DNA of 64,000 nt from Sordaria brevicollis (taxonomy: Eukaryota; Ascomycota; Sordariomycetes; Sordariales; Sordariaceae): assembly GCA_033439795.1 (NCBI GenBank), contig JAUTDP010000001.1, positions 1,860,001 through 1,924,000 on the forward strand, in the 5' to 3' direction. Below, piece by piece: positions 24,469-36,955 of this stretch. The notes under the pieces are model-generated. The model was not told where the DNA came from and made no database searches. It saw nothing but the letters and a program-made list of their open reading frames with translations. The first letter of the stretch is position 1, and each line of letters begins with the position of its first letter. The position numbers and the translations under genes are program-made.

Positions 24469-25235
24469 ATGACCTCGTCACCAGCCCCCAGTGACTATTC
24501 CGATGAGGAACTACGCCCGTCAAGAAAAGAAAGCAGAGGACGTGAACTGAACGTCTACGATGCCGTTGCTGGTATGTTCCACGCCCCGCCTCTTTCATTG
24601 TATGTGAACTTCTCCATCTAACATACTTTCCAGGCAATGTTACCTTAAACGTACGATCTCGGTCAGGTGCTTCACGGCGGAACGACTCCTCCACTAAGCG
24701 ACAAAAGTCCTCCGGATTGCACTCTTCTCGCGACCCCAGATATGCTCCCGAGGAAGTTCTCTTTCGCCGCAAGGGCGCGCCTGCTCGCTACGAAGAAAAC
24801 GACATCTACTGGGCCAACGAGAATCTGCCGGACGCCGGACGTCATCTCCTCCCTGACAGCGATCTCCTAAAGTCCATCCATGGATACACCAGCAACTTTT
24901 ACGATGTCATGGCCCTTCGCCTTGGTCCGCGCTGTGTCATTGGCTCCCGAACTATTGACGAGAGGAGCATGGATGAAACCGCTCTCCTTGCCTTTGGAAT
25001 CCTACTGGAGGAAGCGAGTCGCGAGGCCATGGGGAAGAAAGGGGATTTGGTTCTGACTGAACCTCTGACGGATCCCAAGGTGCCACATGCTCATGAACAA
25101 GCTCTCGACACCCCTGCTGTGGTCGATCAACAACCGGTTGCGGGTGATGCCCCAGGAGCGACTCCGGAAAAAAGGCGGCGGAAGAAGAAAAGAAAGATCC
25201 GACGTGACGACGACGTTACAGCAGCGGAAACATGA
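24469..25235 (+). CDS. Small conserved fungal protein, possibly UAF subunit Rrn10
   Basis: Two exons, 24469-24571 and 24634-25235 (intron 62 nt, donor GTATGT, branch CTAAC), give 234 aa. The N-terminus is polar (SDYSDEELRPSRKESRGREL). From about residue 28 a compact block follows (LNVYDAVAGNVTL, YEENDIYWANENLP, LLPDSDLLKSIHGYTSNFYD, SMDETALLAFGILLEEASRE). The C-terminal 45 residues are low complexity and end in a strongly basic run (KRRRKKKRKIRR), a likely nuclear or nucleolar signal. The core resembles, from memory, fungal proteins of the UAF_Rrn10 family, a subunit of the RNA polymerase I upstream activation factor; this is tentative. Start choice rests on the first Met after the TC-rich leader with a good context. 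The gene model itself is firmer than the name. Confidence 0.75.
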
Positions 25236-27669
25236 TGCGGTCATTCATGGTGCCCGAGACATTGATGTTCCTCGGTATACAGACTTCACGAGACCCAGCA
25301 CCGCCAACTCAGCAACAAGAGGATGTCAGACTCGGGATTTGGACTGGAGCACGCACATCGTTGCTGCCTCATCACATCTGGACAATCCCAACTTGTGTCG
25401 CCGAGGTTGCATCGACGTTTACGCTTATCAATAGCCGGCCCCTGTCTATAGACACAAAGCCTTGTTATAATGTGGTTGTTTACCATGTGGTTGTGGTTCT
25501 CGCTTGTGTCTCCGAATCAATTCACGAACGCGTTTCCGACCCTGCCATCTCCAGGCGAGGGCCCCGCATGATGCTGATCATTAAGACTGGAGGCTATCAG
25601 GCGACTTCGGCGACCTGGGCAGGATGCGTGTTTGAACGCAACCGTCGCATCTCTGTTAACATTATGACAGAAGCGAAGGGTTTGGAGCAACTGCCATCTA
25701 GAACTGGCTGGTCAAACAACACAAAAGGGTCTCTGTGGGATGGAATCATGGAGCCGCCACAATGAGACGCCAAAGGGCTGAAACACGGAGTGGCCAAGTT
25801 TAGATTATGGCCCGCGGCCAAGGTCCCGGGCTTTCTCCTCTTTGTCGATCCATCACAGAGCGCTTCAAGTTGGACATCCGCGCATTGCTTTTCTCTATCA
25901 CGGGGGGTGGGAGCCATTTTACGTCGTCCAGTTACGTATATACCAGCCCCGGCTTAAACAAAGCACAGTACACGTTGACACCCATAGCCCCGATAGATGC
26001 ATAGGCAATCATTTCGGTGGCTATGTATGGCTGTCCCCTCCGGATAAAATACGTACTTGGTGCACTGTACATTACACAGCATAGTACTACAATTCGACTG
26101 TGTTTCGTGCGTATTCGAGCAACGTTCGCGCTCCATCCGAGTTGCTTGCTGGTTTGAGTAGCAATATCTCCTTCTCCAGTTCTTGCGAGATAATTGGTTC
26201 AAGGGCATGGTGACAGGAGTTGTTTGGTCAGAAGCAACGTTTTGACAGAAAGTGGTAGCAGAACAACATATAATAATACAGTTGCTAGTGTTCCGGCTTT
26301 GCGAAAATCGCATTTGGTCACTGGAGCAGCATATTCGGGAATTCAAACGCTATGCTTTCTGTGACCATACTGTAATTTCTCACGGGACCGAAGATGAGAT
26401 AGATGTCAGCTTCTCGGTGAATTTCTCACTGGAGATCGGAAACATTCCTTGCTAAAGCTAATTCACGAGTGCCGGATGGAACCAAATTACAGTGAATGGA
26501 TGTATGACATGCCCTAGGTCTACAACCGTAAGCTCACGTACACACTTTCCGGTGGTCACACTGTCATCCTTCCCGAGATCACCATTGCGTTGCGCGGGAA
26601 TTATCGAGTCCGTATCATATATTCCATTCTCCAGAAACCACGAGGGCCAATCTCAAAAGGTGGACAACGAGATTTGCTTTACGGCAACAAAGATACAGTA
26701 CTCGAGATCACGACACCCGGAGCCACCTCCATGTGGCCATACACGTAATATGAGTGGTCAGCAAAGCTGGCATGCTTGTATGCCGGGCTTACATGGCTAT
26801 AAATCTAGGGAAATGATAGGTTGAACAAGCGAATAGACTCGGTCCGTCTCTTTTTAGTCGTGCCTATAGCGAGCCACTACAGTACCATAGCGCACATAAT
26901 GAATTTATGCGGAGAAAGTCATAAGGAACTGGGAGCAAGGAGGCGCGAGGAAATATTTTATTTCTACGCTTACTAGACTGACGAACTGATCACCACCTAC
27001 ACGACCCTAACCAAAGCAAGGGACCACAGGAGTTGCTGGAGATTCGGTATAAGTGGATCTCCATAGATCTCATGGTAGGGTATGTGTCTTACTTCGGTTC
27101 ACGACAACGGCAAAAGAAAGAGAAGGAAGATTGGGCTTCAAGATTGAAGAATGTCGGTCAATCATTCAGCTCTTCTTCTCCACATGACTGTATAAGAAAA
27201 TGGATCTGGGGGCAAAACCGAGTCCGAGACGACCGACCGGACTGATGAACATATGGGATTTGGGAGGCAAGACGAAAACTGAGACGAAACTGCTTGACTT
27301 AGTCTTTTACAGCATCGTGGACTCTCTGGATCACGGGTGTCCATCAAGGTTCTTCTATGTGTTTCCGTTTGTCCACAAATCATGGTTTCCCACCGTTGAG
27401 GAGGCGTTTCCCGGCGTTAAAAGTTCGATCCAGATCCTGCTGCTGCTCGGCTTTCTTGTGTATGTTTCGGATCCTAGTTAGTCAGTCAGCCGCACGACTC
27501 CATGCAAGGCTTGTGTCGCTGGATTGCTCTTTCTTTTCTTTTCCACTAATTCTGACTTTGCCCCTAACAGCCGACTTTGATCTGGCCATATTAATGAGTC
27601 CAGAACAACCGGATCTTTACACTACCGGTAAGAGTCTGATTTGGATCTCGAGAATATGCCAGCGATATC
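25236..27669. other. Gene-free stretch
   Basis: Downstream of the Rrn10-like gene I find no further coding unit. Frames such as 25232-25765 overlap its tail in another frame, and the ones at 27200-27677 have no recognisable content. Confidence 0.4.
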
Positions 27670-27672
27670 TAA

Positions 27673-28090
27673 GGTAGTGTTTGTTTCCCCACGAGCTGGC
27701 GTAAACACCCCCTTTTTCTCACGCATGCGTAAATAAAAAACCGCGTTTGTTTAAAAATCGTAAATAGGGTATAATATCGACCCCCCTCAAATAGCCTCGC
27801 CGAGCCTTATATACCTGGCGTAAATCGTTTTGTTTTATATAGGGGACTTTGCGCCAAATCACGAAAAGTAATACACGCCCTAAAAAATCGTAAATAGGCG
27901 TACGAATTATATATCGTTATTATTTCCGGCTAAACAAAGAAAAAAAAAAAAGAAGAAAAAGCAGAAAAAAAAAGTTGAAGGGGGGGTGTGGATGGAAATG
28001 CGCCGCATGAGCAATGTGGCCCGAGCTTTTTTCGTAAATGATATACGCCAGGTTGGGTTTACGCCAAATCGTGGGCAAACAAACACTACC
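27673..28090. mobile_element. PIF/Harbinger-type MITE (418 bp)
   Basis: 34-bp terminal inverted repeats, starting GGTAGTGTTTGTTT at 27673 and mirrored at 28057-28090, differ at only three positions. A TAA duplication flanks the element (27670-27672, 28091-28093). It has no coding capacity. Repeated CGTAAA motifs (about six forward copies plus an inverted one near the right end) are spread through it and could be transposase binding sites. A purine-rich run lies at 27936-27990. TWA target, GG start and lack of a gene point to a non-autonomous Harbinger-type element. Its TIR differs from that of the 3.5-kb element, so a different autonomous partner is implied. Confidence 0.8.
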
Positions 28091-29367
28091 TAAGACATTC
28101 CATTCTCACAATTGGACCCTGAAAATCCTCCACTGAAGCGAACTGGCGAAGCGACAAGCGATGCGATGTCCGAGACCGTAGATGCCGGGCTGGAATCGCG
28201 GGGAGACCTTTCTTTTCTCTGGAGTCCTCATGGACTCTTGCTGGCTATGGCGGTAGATTTGGCGCCACATGTAGTTAGGTATTATTCAGCAACCGAAATT
28301 GGAAAACTTTTGCTAGACAGAGACTGTTTTCCTTTTTGGTGGCTATTCCGAACCAGGGAGGGGGGGTTTGATCTCGGGGACGCGAAACTTACCGTAAACT
28401 CACGAATATGTGTGAGCATGAAGCAGGGAAAAAAGACCCATCATCATAGTAATTCTGACTATTTCTTCACCGTACTCGTTTGGATTCAAGGTGGTGAGTG
28501 GTGTTTAGTCGACCGGACGTACCTCCGGTTCTGGGATCAATCCAGCAACCTCGTCTTCGGACTTTTCGAGATGAGCATTAGCATGGTGTATGGTGCATGG
28601 TATGGCATCTTGTGGATGGGGCATTCGGAACCACGCTGGGATAAGCTCGACTGAACCCCTTCCAAGCCCCCAGGTTTTGAATCTGTAAGTGTCAGCCCTG
28701 CCGTCATCGATTCGACGATTACGATTCTCATCTGCACCTTCATGGAGCCAACCGTGACGACGGAGTTTGTGCGGAGCCTTTTCCTTCAAGGTCAAGGTGC
28801 ACCGGGAAATGTGCTCAGTGTTTTTTTGGTGGTTTTACTATACCAAATTTGTGCCTTTTGAATTTCAAAACATAAGGGCAATGAAGTCAAATGAACGATC
28901 GGAGCTGACGCCGTCTGACGAGCCAGCTGAGGTCCGAGGACCGGGTCCCCGGGTTTGGTGTGAGTGGAGAGGTACCGCCTAGTGTACTGTAGTCCGCCAG
29001 GAAGGGAAAATGAATCTTTGGGTGGGAGATGGATGTCTCCGGATTGATGTGGGACAGTGGTGGGGGAGTTGAGACATTTGGACAGCTTCATTTTTTTTCT
29101 GTGTCCATTTTCCTTGCTTCGAAGTATTTTGCGTGAGGGGCGTTTCGTGCGTGACGCAACTGCATCGGAATTTGACAAAAAAATATATTTTCGAGGTGCG
29201 GCATTACCGGCTCGGAGGGAGGCAAGCAACTAAGGAAGGAAAAGCAATGAGAAATGAGAGAATGAAACTCATTGACGGGAGTTTATTCGATATGCCAGAA
29301 GTATCCTTCTACCCCTTCATATTAGTAACTCGAGGAGAATGGACGAGTCACGGCCTTGGAACGACCG

Positions 29368-29422
29368 AAATCCTTAACCACAGAGACAAGAAACCTTGCG
29401 CACAGAGACATCCCCCTTTCCT
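29368..29422 (+). repeat. Inverted repeat, left arm
   Basis: It pairs with 29681-29734 in opposite orientation with about 48 of 54 positions identical. Each arm contains the decamer CACAGAGACA twice. Sequence outside and between the arms is not related. Confidence 0.75.
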
Positions 29423-29680
29423 CAAGTACAGCGGACCACCACCACCACAGGACACTCAGATAGCGAACCCCAAAAATCGATGAGGAACGGACACCTTTCT
29501 TGGCACGCGAGATCCACATGATATCCCAACTTGCGAAAACTCTCGAATTTGAAAGTGACAAATCGCAACGAAAAAAGCATTAAAACGCTCCGGTTTTATC
29601 AAGGGCTTCATTCCAAACAGTTACTTAGACTATCTACGCCTTCTTCGCCACGGAGAAAAAGGGTGGTTGACCTTTGGCAT

Positions 29681-29734
29681 AGGAAGAGGGCATGTCTCTG
29701 TGCGCAAGGTTTTGTGTCTCTGTGGCTAAGGATT
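29681..29734 (-). repeat. Inverted repeat, right arm
   Basis: Inverse copy of 29368-29422, spaced about 260 bp away. No target duplication was found, so it is not assigned to a transposon. Confidence 0.75.
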
Positions 29735-32700
29735 CCGTGGAACGACTTGCCATCCCAAAATCTCCCAGGACAAGGGCGTCGTCGAGAGTGGAAACGGGCG
29801 CAAGTTTAGGCGAAAGTTGTTTGCCATCCGGAGTCCCAAACTTTCGGTTCATGGGACCGACTAAAGCTGTTTTATCGGTCGTTCGGTCGGCGGCTCGGCA
29901 AGGGGGAGCACGGGGGCCAGGGCCGAAAAAGTTTGTTGGTTGGCCTGGGTATTTCTGCTGCGAGGTAGCCCGGAGGTGAAGGGTAGGACTGACTGTGTGG
30001 ACTGCACGTGGTGGCCGGATTGCTTGTCGCAGGTATGTATGGGAATGTATGGAATCACATATATGTGCGCATTTATCCTTTTACTTTATATCAAGCAAGC
30101 GCTTGTGGTTCTGTATAACTTTTCCGTGGAAGTGGAAGCCTTTGGGAACGAGTTCAAACAAAATAGCGCCGCATATCCAGATACATACCCTCATCCCACT
30201 GAGTACCGTACGGTACTGTGTACCTATGGTAAATGTTGAGAGCGGTGAGTGTTACCGACTGTACGGTTCAACCTAGCGTTAGTTCACGTAAAAGAGCCCT
30301 CTCTGTATGGACAAGAGCTGCGATCACATGAAAAACTCTGTTAGTGGTTTTTGCCATACGCAGTCATTCCAAGATGATTGTCCATCTGTGACTTGTTAGT
30401 TGACTGCAGCAACCCGAAAACCTCACTACTCAACTGCCTATTCCAGCCTGGCACCTGATCCTCTTTGCCCATGTAAGCTAGAGCGGTGAAGCTGAGGCTC
30501 CTGTCAGTGATAGGTTAGATAGGCTCAGACGGCCCTTGATACCTTGAGGGCTTTGCTAGTTTGCATGAGAGATAACATTCTTGCTGCGTTGGAGAGATGT
30601 TTGTATGTCATCTGTTGGGGGGTAGCCGTTGTCAAGCCAGGCTCTGATAGGCGGTAATAGGGCACGCCGCTCTCCGGGAGGGAGGGGAAGGGGTGGGATC
30701 CGTAATGATGGATGCAGTGAGATCTTCCCGCCCACAGACAGACTGAGCGAGAGCTGCCGAGCGGTACGCTATCACGTCTTGGGCTGTTGTTGGCCCAGGT
30801 GCGTCCAAGTTGACCTCCACTGAGGTAAGAAGTCTTGTTTAGTCCCGTGGCCTCCTCAACTGTTAATGGATATACCGATAAGTGCATAATACCCGCCCCG
30901 CTGAGCAGGTAGATCACCATCGGGTGCAAATGACATGGGCCTGCTTGCGCCTTTTCTGGCCGTCCTCGAGACGGGGCTCATCTGGAAGAGCGGAAGAAAA
31001 GAGGACAGATGGAGTGAATTGTGGAATGTACCGTAGATGGGGCCGAACAGATCCACGGAACGGTGGGAGTGGCTGGAACTCACAGAAAAAGAAGACGAGG
31101 AGGCTCTCGTTGACAGACTGGGACATGCCCGCCGGGTCGAGTGGTACTGAGTGGGAACAGAGAGAGATAAAAAGTACCACTCAGTTGATGACGAGATGTC
31201 TCTGTCTATTCTGGGTCGTTGATGGAGTGCGTATGTATTACTTGCTGGATCTGAGGGAGCATGAAGTCACCGCCTTTCTCAAGTGGAACTGGTTACGCCT
31301 TGCCAAGGTAGGCAATCCGGAGCAGTCCACTACAAAGAAAGTGATATTTGTTAGTATCTGGGGAAGATATGTGTTTCTCTTCCCAGAGGGACTGAGTAGG
31401 TAGAGCATCAGAGACATGGAGAGTCTTGGTCTCACCAGTCTCACCAGTCTCTGCTTTTTTGGTAAGAGGAGCAGGTGACATGTCCAACCACCCCGCATGT
31501 TTTGTTGGGAAACATATGAGTGCTGTGGTTGTATGGTGACGGACTTTTTGAGGGCTGTGCATGACGATGTTGTTGGATGTTTGTCGGTTTTTTTTTTTCT
31601 TTCAGAGAAAGATACTCGTTGCCTCCCCCCCAACTTCTGGCATCGATGCCGGCCAATGAACGTCGGAGATAGGTAGATATTTCCAACCATACAATCTTTT
31701 CGGCCTGAGGAAACCGCCTCGACTGCGCATTCCTCATTGTACTTCATTTCTTTCCAGGCACCGACGCTCTCAGTGGGACGCATCAGAGGAGTCTGTCTGG
31801 ATGATGGAACCATGGAAACATCTGGAGCAGAGAAATAGCAAGAACAGTCAGCTGAAATGGAGGAGACCACGAGGAAACCAAATTTGGAGAATCGACGGGA
31901 AGTCGCCCGTTTATCGAAGATTTCGCGGAAGGCGCTTGCAAGGGGAAAGAGGCCCTGGAGGCTCTGGGCTGCCTGGTGAACCGTGACGGGAAGCCTGGGA
32001 GCATGGCAGTGCGAGCCTGTCCCTGGGCTGCGACTTCCACTTCCAAGGTGATGCTATAGCGCTTGACTGTGGAAGGCTTAGCGGATCGTGGATGCGCTAG
32101 CTGTATGTGGTATGACGGCGGTCGGCTCTGGACTCAAGGACCCTGGATGAAAAAAGACATTTGAATTGTGCCCAATCGTAATACACGGTTTGCACGGGTC
32201 AATGTAAATTTGGCAGGCAGGCCAGGCCGACGCACAGGCACACCCCACACACTGTGTACACTCGCAACAGGAGCGACGCCGACGTGCCTGCCTTTCTGTT
32301 CATCCGAAAGAGAACACCCAATTTCCCATGTCGTGGGTTGACGTCGATGCGGCAGGAGCGTCCATCTTGCGAAAGAAAAAAAGTGCAAGTACCTAGGTAC
32401 TACTGCTCGACCAACCTGCTGCTCGCCAGTCCGGGTGCTTCCATTGGAATGGAGGAACCGGGCCACAACTTCGGAAAGTAGCAAGGGGAAAAAAGACAAA
32501 AGTTTTCCATCGATGCACCAATCCTACCACAGCCATGCTATCCGAGGTTGACAATAGCGACATCGCGGATGTCGTAGCCCTTGTCGGAACCTGAGATATC
32601 ATCACTAGACTACCGACATTGCAAGGTATGTATTTAGCCGCCGTTCTTAACACCCAGTAATTGCATAACTGACACCCCGCCGTCGAGCAGTACCTACTGG

Positions 32701-34253
32701 TAGTCGCCAGTCAACCAATCAATGCTACCGAAACACCAAACCCCAAGCCCTGAAGGACCAGAGAGACATCCATCAACTACGACCATGTCGCCGTGCAAGA
32801 ACCTAGCCAGCCAGCAAGCCCGCCAGGTACCACCACCAAACACACACACCCTCACGGTGATCAATCTCCAAAGAGCCCCAGTCTGCGACCGGCCATCCCG
32901 CCTTCACAAAGACATGGTGCCAGACAGCCTTTTCCGCTCTTGTCCTGGCCTTGATCGCAAAAGTGAGAAAAAGAGGACCAGATCGTCGCTGGCCACGGCA
33001 CCCAGCGAACAAAGCCATCTCTGATCTCGCCTGGGAAGCTCCGAATTCGGATTGGCGAAAACCTTTTGTGCCTTGCAAACATTGCAACTACCGTGCAATA
33101 TCGGCTCTTCGAAAGGCTCATCAATGGATATGGGACATCGAACATCGAGACGCAAGGAGAAAGGACACTGCTGGGTAGTGGCATCCGTTCACGTGCGGCG
33201 CATTGCTGGCTGCGATACGAATGGCAATAACATGGGCATCCACTCTGGAAATTGAACACGATGCAAAGTCCCCTTCGCAATACCACTCAACTCGCCGCTC
33301 AAGAGTAACACTCCACGTACCACCAAAGCGGGAGAGCAAGCACGGATCTTTTCACTTTACATATGGATCTTTTTATGGTGATCAGATCTCATATCATCCT
33401 GCCTGCTTCTTCGGAATTTCGGGCGGCTGGCCACACCCATTATTCAAGGTCATTTGCGGACACTGTCATCAAGAGCTGACGTCCCTATGATATATCCCGT
33501 CTCCGACAGAACCAAAGGCCACACCCGCCCCCCAGAGGGATGCCGAAAAAGCCAAGGCTGACAAGCCCTGAATCAGTGAGCCCGTGACACTGAACTGAGG
33601 TGACTATCTTAGCTCGGAACGCCGGCTGGTGGTAGTGGTTGGTTGGCATGCCACTGCTGAGAGCGAGACCGGCACCGTACATGTGCTGTACCGGGTACTA
33701 TTCAGACGTCGTATCGACTTCTGCCTCTCCATATAGTGCTGAGGTGCAAAAGTACAAAACACTGCGTACGGGGTACACATGTCGTCGCGACCCGCTACGG
33801 GATCATCATCAGCCCCTGCCCATCAGCAACAGATATTGGGCATGTTGGAGGGATGATAGAGAAGACGATGGCCATCTCACCCCCATCCTGCGGCCTGCCC
33901 TCGCCCTCTCCTGGCCCGGCAAGTTCACCATCATGCTGTGATGCAGATGAGGGAGGAGATGCAACCTCGCGAACCCCACCTCCAGTCACTTGAGCTCGCT
34001 CTGGCGGCACCTATCCTCTACCACTACGGGGACGGATGCTACCACCTTCACCACCACCCGTTGTGCCTTGCCGCTCGATGAACAACAGCCCGCTGTCAGC
34101 CGTCAGAACGAGTCACAACAGTCATCTCGGTTGACAGTGTCCTTGCTGATGAGAGCTCGACCCGGAAATTCAAATGCTGAAAAGAAAGAGCCCTTTGATC
34201 AAGTTCGTCATGGTCCCAGCAATCATGATACTGCTCCATGGAAAAAGTAGGTA

Positions 34254-34574
34254 CAGTAATTACCCCTGTTCGTGCAACTAATCTGGGCGGCCAGCTGAGT
34301 TGCATTTAGAGGGTGTGTTGCACGAAGGGGAACATGCCAAGACCAATTCGCTCCCTCTGGCAGGGCCTCTCAGGGCACTCAGTTGCTAGTGGAGCCTTAA
34401 AAGCCCCCCTAAACTCAGCGCCTATAAGTGCAACTCCAGCAAAACTGGCGGCCATTTGAGTTGCATTTAGCAGTTTTGCACTTGGCCATACAAAATAATT
34501 GCGACCGGCCATCTTGTTGCATTTAGAGGGTGTTTTGCACGAAAGGGTGCTTGCACGAACAGGGGTAATTACTG
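34254..34574. mobile_element. Tc1/mariner-type MITE (321 bp) with internal repeats
   Basis: 24-bp perfect terminal inverted repeats begin CAGTAATTACCCCTG (34254-34277 and 34551-34574) and are flanked by TA on both sides (34252-34253, 34575-34576), the target of Tc1/mariner/pogo elements. Three diverged direct copies of a roughly 40-bp unit (GGCCA...GTTGCATTTAG...) lie at about 34286, 34447 and 34505. No coding capacity. It is a non-autonomous element. Confidence 0.8.
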
Positions 34575-36955
34575 TAGTGTGAGATCTGGAAGTATGATAT
34601 CGCCCACGTACATGCAATGTCAGCACCCCGTTACTACGATAAAGGTGATACTCAGCATTGTGACGACCCGCGCGACCCCGGAAATGGTTTCTTTGTCACT
34701 TCTGTCGCTACAGCACCAGGAGGAGGGCGTGCGGCCATGGAGGGCCAGCATGTCGTCGCTTTTCTCGGTAGCATTATTATCTCCGCTTGTTGTCCACTCA
34801 CAACCGCTTTCTTTCACGAACTTGATTCAGGCGTCACTTGCGCCGAAACGCTGTCTATCCTCTGCCCGTTGTCGCGCCACGCGCCAGCATCGAGACTCGG
34901 CCACCTTTTGCTTTTGCAAACACAGTATCGAGAAAGAAGGTACATCACGATATGCGATACTAAAACTGCTAGCTCCTCCAAAACTTCCACACCAATCATC
35001 TAGCGAGCCGTGAACTTGGCGGTTGGTATCCACAAACTACCACTTGACGGACATACCACCTTCATCCTTCATGCCCTCAAAAGTTACATGCACGGCAGCA
35101 TAGCAACACGAAACGTACTGAACCTACAGTGATCATCCTACCGTGACTCTCTCCGGCGCTCATCCGCGGCTTTTACACCATTGTCTTGTCCATCACCTTG
35201 GAGAATCGTGCGGCATAACAGACGACGACAAGATAGGGGATAATACTTTGCCTACCGCTTGGAAGCCTCATCCAACAACCTAAAGCTCTCATCAGCACCC
35301 ATTCTCTTATCAAGGGTCCCCGGGTGCGAGATTGTCTAATACTGTATAGTCGCAGCATCCGCATGCTCACAACACGCATCAGTGGCCTGTCACGACAACG
35401 CCTTACCAGTCAGAACCATCCGTTAAGAACTACACAGTACTGAGGTATACCTGCTAGGATTCACGTCCAGGGGCCAGCCCCTTGGTGTCACCGCTTGTCC
35501 AGATTTCCCCGCAAAAAAGGACCAGAAGGGCAGACGAATGAAAAACGAGAAAAGAACAAAAAGGTTACAAGACAAAGAAAAAAAAAAGGACAAGACAACG
35601 GGCGTGAGAAAGAAAAAGACAGGACTCCGCTGGTCAACCGTCATCGACAGGAGCAAAGTGAAAGCCAGGCACATGCGCAAGCACTCGACCGCGAAAACAG
35701 GCAAGACCCCGGACCAGAGCGAGCTCGAGGCCCACTCGTTTGCTTCTCTCTGATTGCCCCGTCGACCGAACGAAGCTACGGGGATCCACCACAAAGAGGT
35801 ACTGGCTTGGCTGGAGTCTGCCGGATTCTCGATGAAGGGTGGACTAGCTCCAAATTCCATTTACTTTTCTCTTCCGCACTCGACGCTGATTGACCGTCTC
35901 TTTTTTCCCCAAGCTGGTCACTTGGTTTGACGACAAGGCAAACCGACCACAGAGAAAGAAAGACGCCAAAAACCACACACGCCAGGTGTCACGGTCAGAA
36001 ACACCAAGCACGTACAGCTACTAGGTATGTACATACACCTTTACATTATAGGCCACCACACAACAAACCCCCGAGCCAGCGAGAAAAGCCCCCTTCGTTC
36101 CACCTGATCGTCCTATCCGAATCCCCGACCTGTTCCCCTGCCCGTGCCGGGCTGCTACAGCACCGGTCCCCATCACACATATCCTTCAACCGAGTTCTGG
36201 ATTTTCCAGACTCCCCGTGCTCCCCACCTGCCCGCAAGCGCCCCAACCTCAAACAGGCAACTTCATTCCCATTGCTGCCCAACTGTTTGGTCTGTCTGGC
36301 CTGTCTGCGGCCTGTCTGGCTTGAGCCTCGTTGTTGACGTGAAGCTAGGTGTGAGCCGAGAAGAGGCTTGACACAAAGTCGCAGGGGCCCTCGCTTTAGG
36401 TTACGTCTGTCCGGCGCCGGCCCGGATCCCTCAGCCTACGTGCCTCCTTACCTACCTACACCCTCCAAAGTCTACGAAACCTCGACAGCCTACCGAGTCT
36501 TTTCACCCCCATACCCACATAAGACATTTTCCCGACTACCTACACCAACCTACACGTACATACATACGCTGGACCACCACGCCCGCACGGCTCTTATGCC
36601 CCTTCCAGGCCAATAAGCTTCATCCCGTGGCCTTGCTTTCTTATGATTGCGCGCGAACCCTGAAGCCCCGAAGCTTGCTCCCCCCATCTCTCGCCTCTTA
36701 CATTGGACTCCGACTGTACGGGTCCTACTCCTGGCAAGCTCTGTCTTAGCTCCCTTGTTGCCCCGTTCCTGGGTCCGGAAAACTAGGGCTTGTTGTTCGG
36801 AAAGCTCCATGGTGTTGCCACAGCTTATGCGCTTGGGCTACTGCTTGCTCCCGCCTATCGTCTGAACTGTCTTCCCAGGCTTCCCCCTTTGGCTACTGCT
36901 GTTTGGCGTAAACGGTATATCAGTGTAATACGGATACACATACATATTACCCAGC

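Larger units (their letters stand above)
28094..36955. other. Long gene-poor stretch with repeats
   Basis: Nearly 9 kb without a supportable gene. Frames such as 28112-28654 (+) and 31238-31870 (-) have no recognisable domains or splice structure. It contains an inverted repeat pair (29368-29422 / 29681-29734) and a Tc1/mariner-type MITE (34254-34574). From about 36000 on it is pyrimidine-rich and likely becomes the leader and promoter of the regulator at 36956. Confidence 0.4.

Noticed and set aside
28112..28654. Plus-strand 180-codon frame just right of the 418-bp MITE
   Set aside because: Composition and lack of recognisable motifs or introns suggest a chance frame.
31420..31460. Short tandem CACCAGTCTC repeat
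   Set aside because: Only two to three copies in simple sequence; no sign of function.
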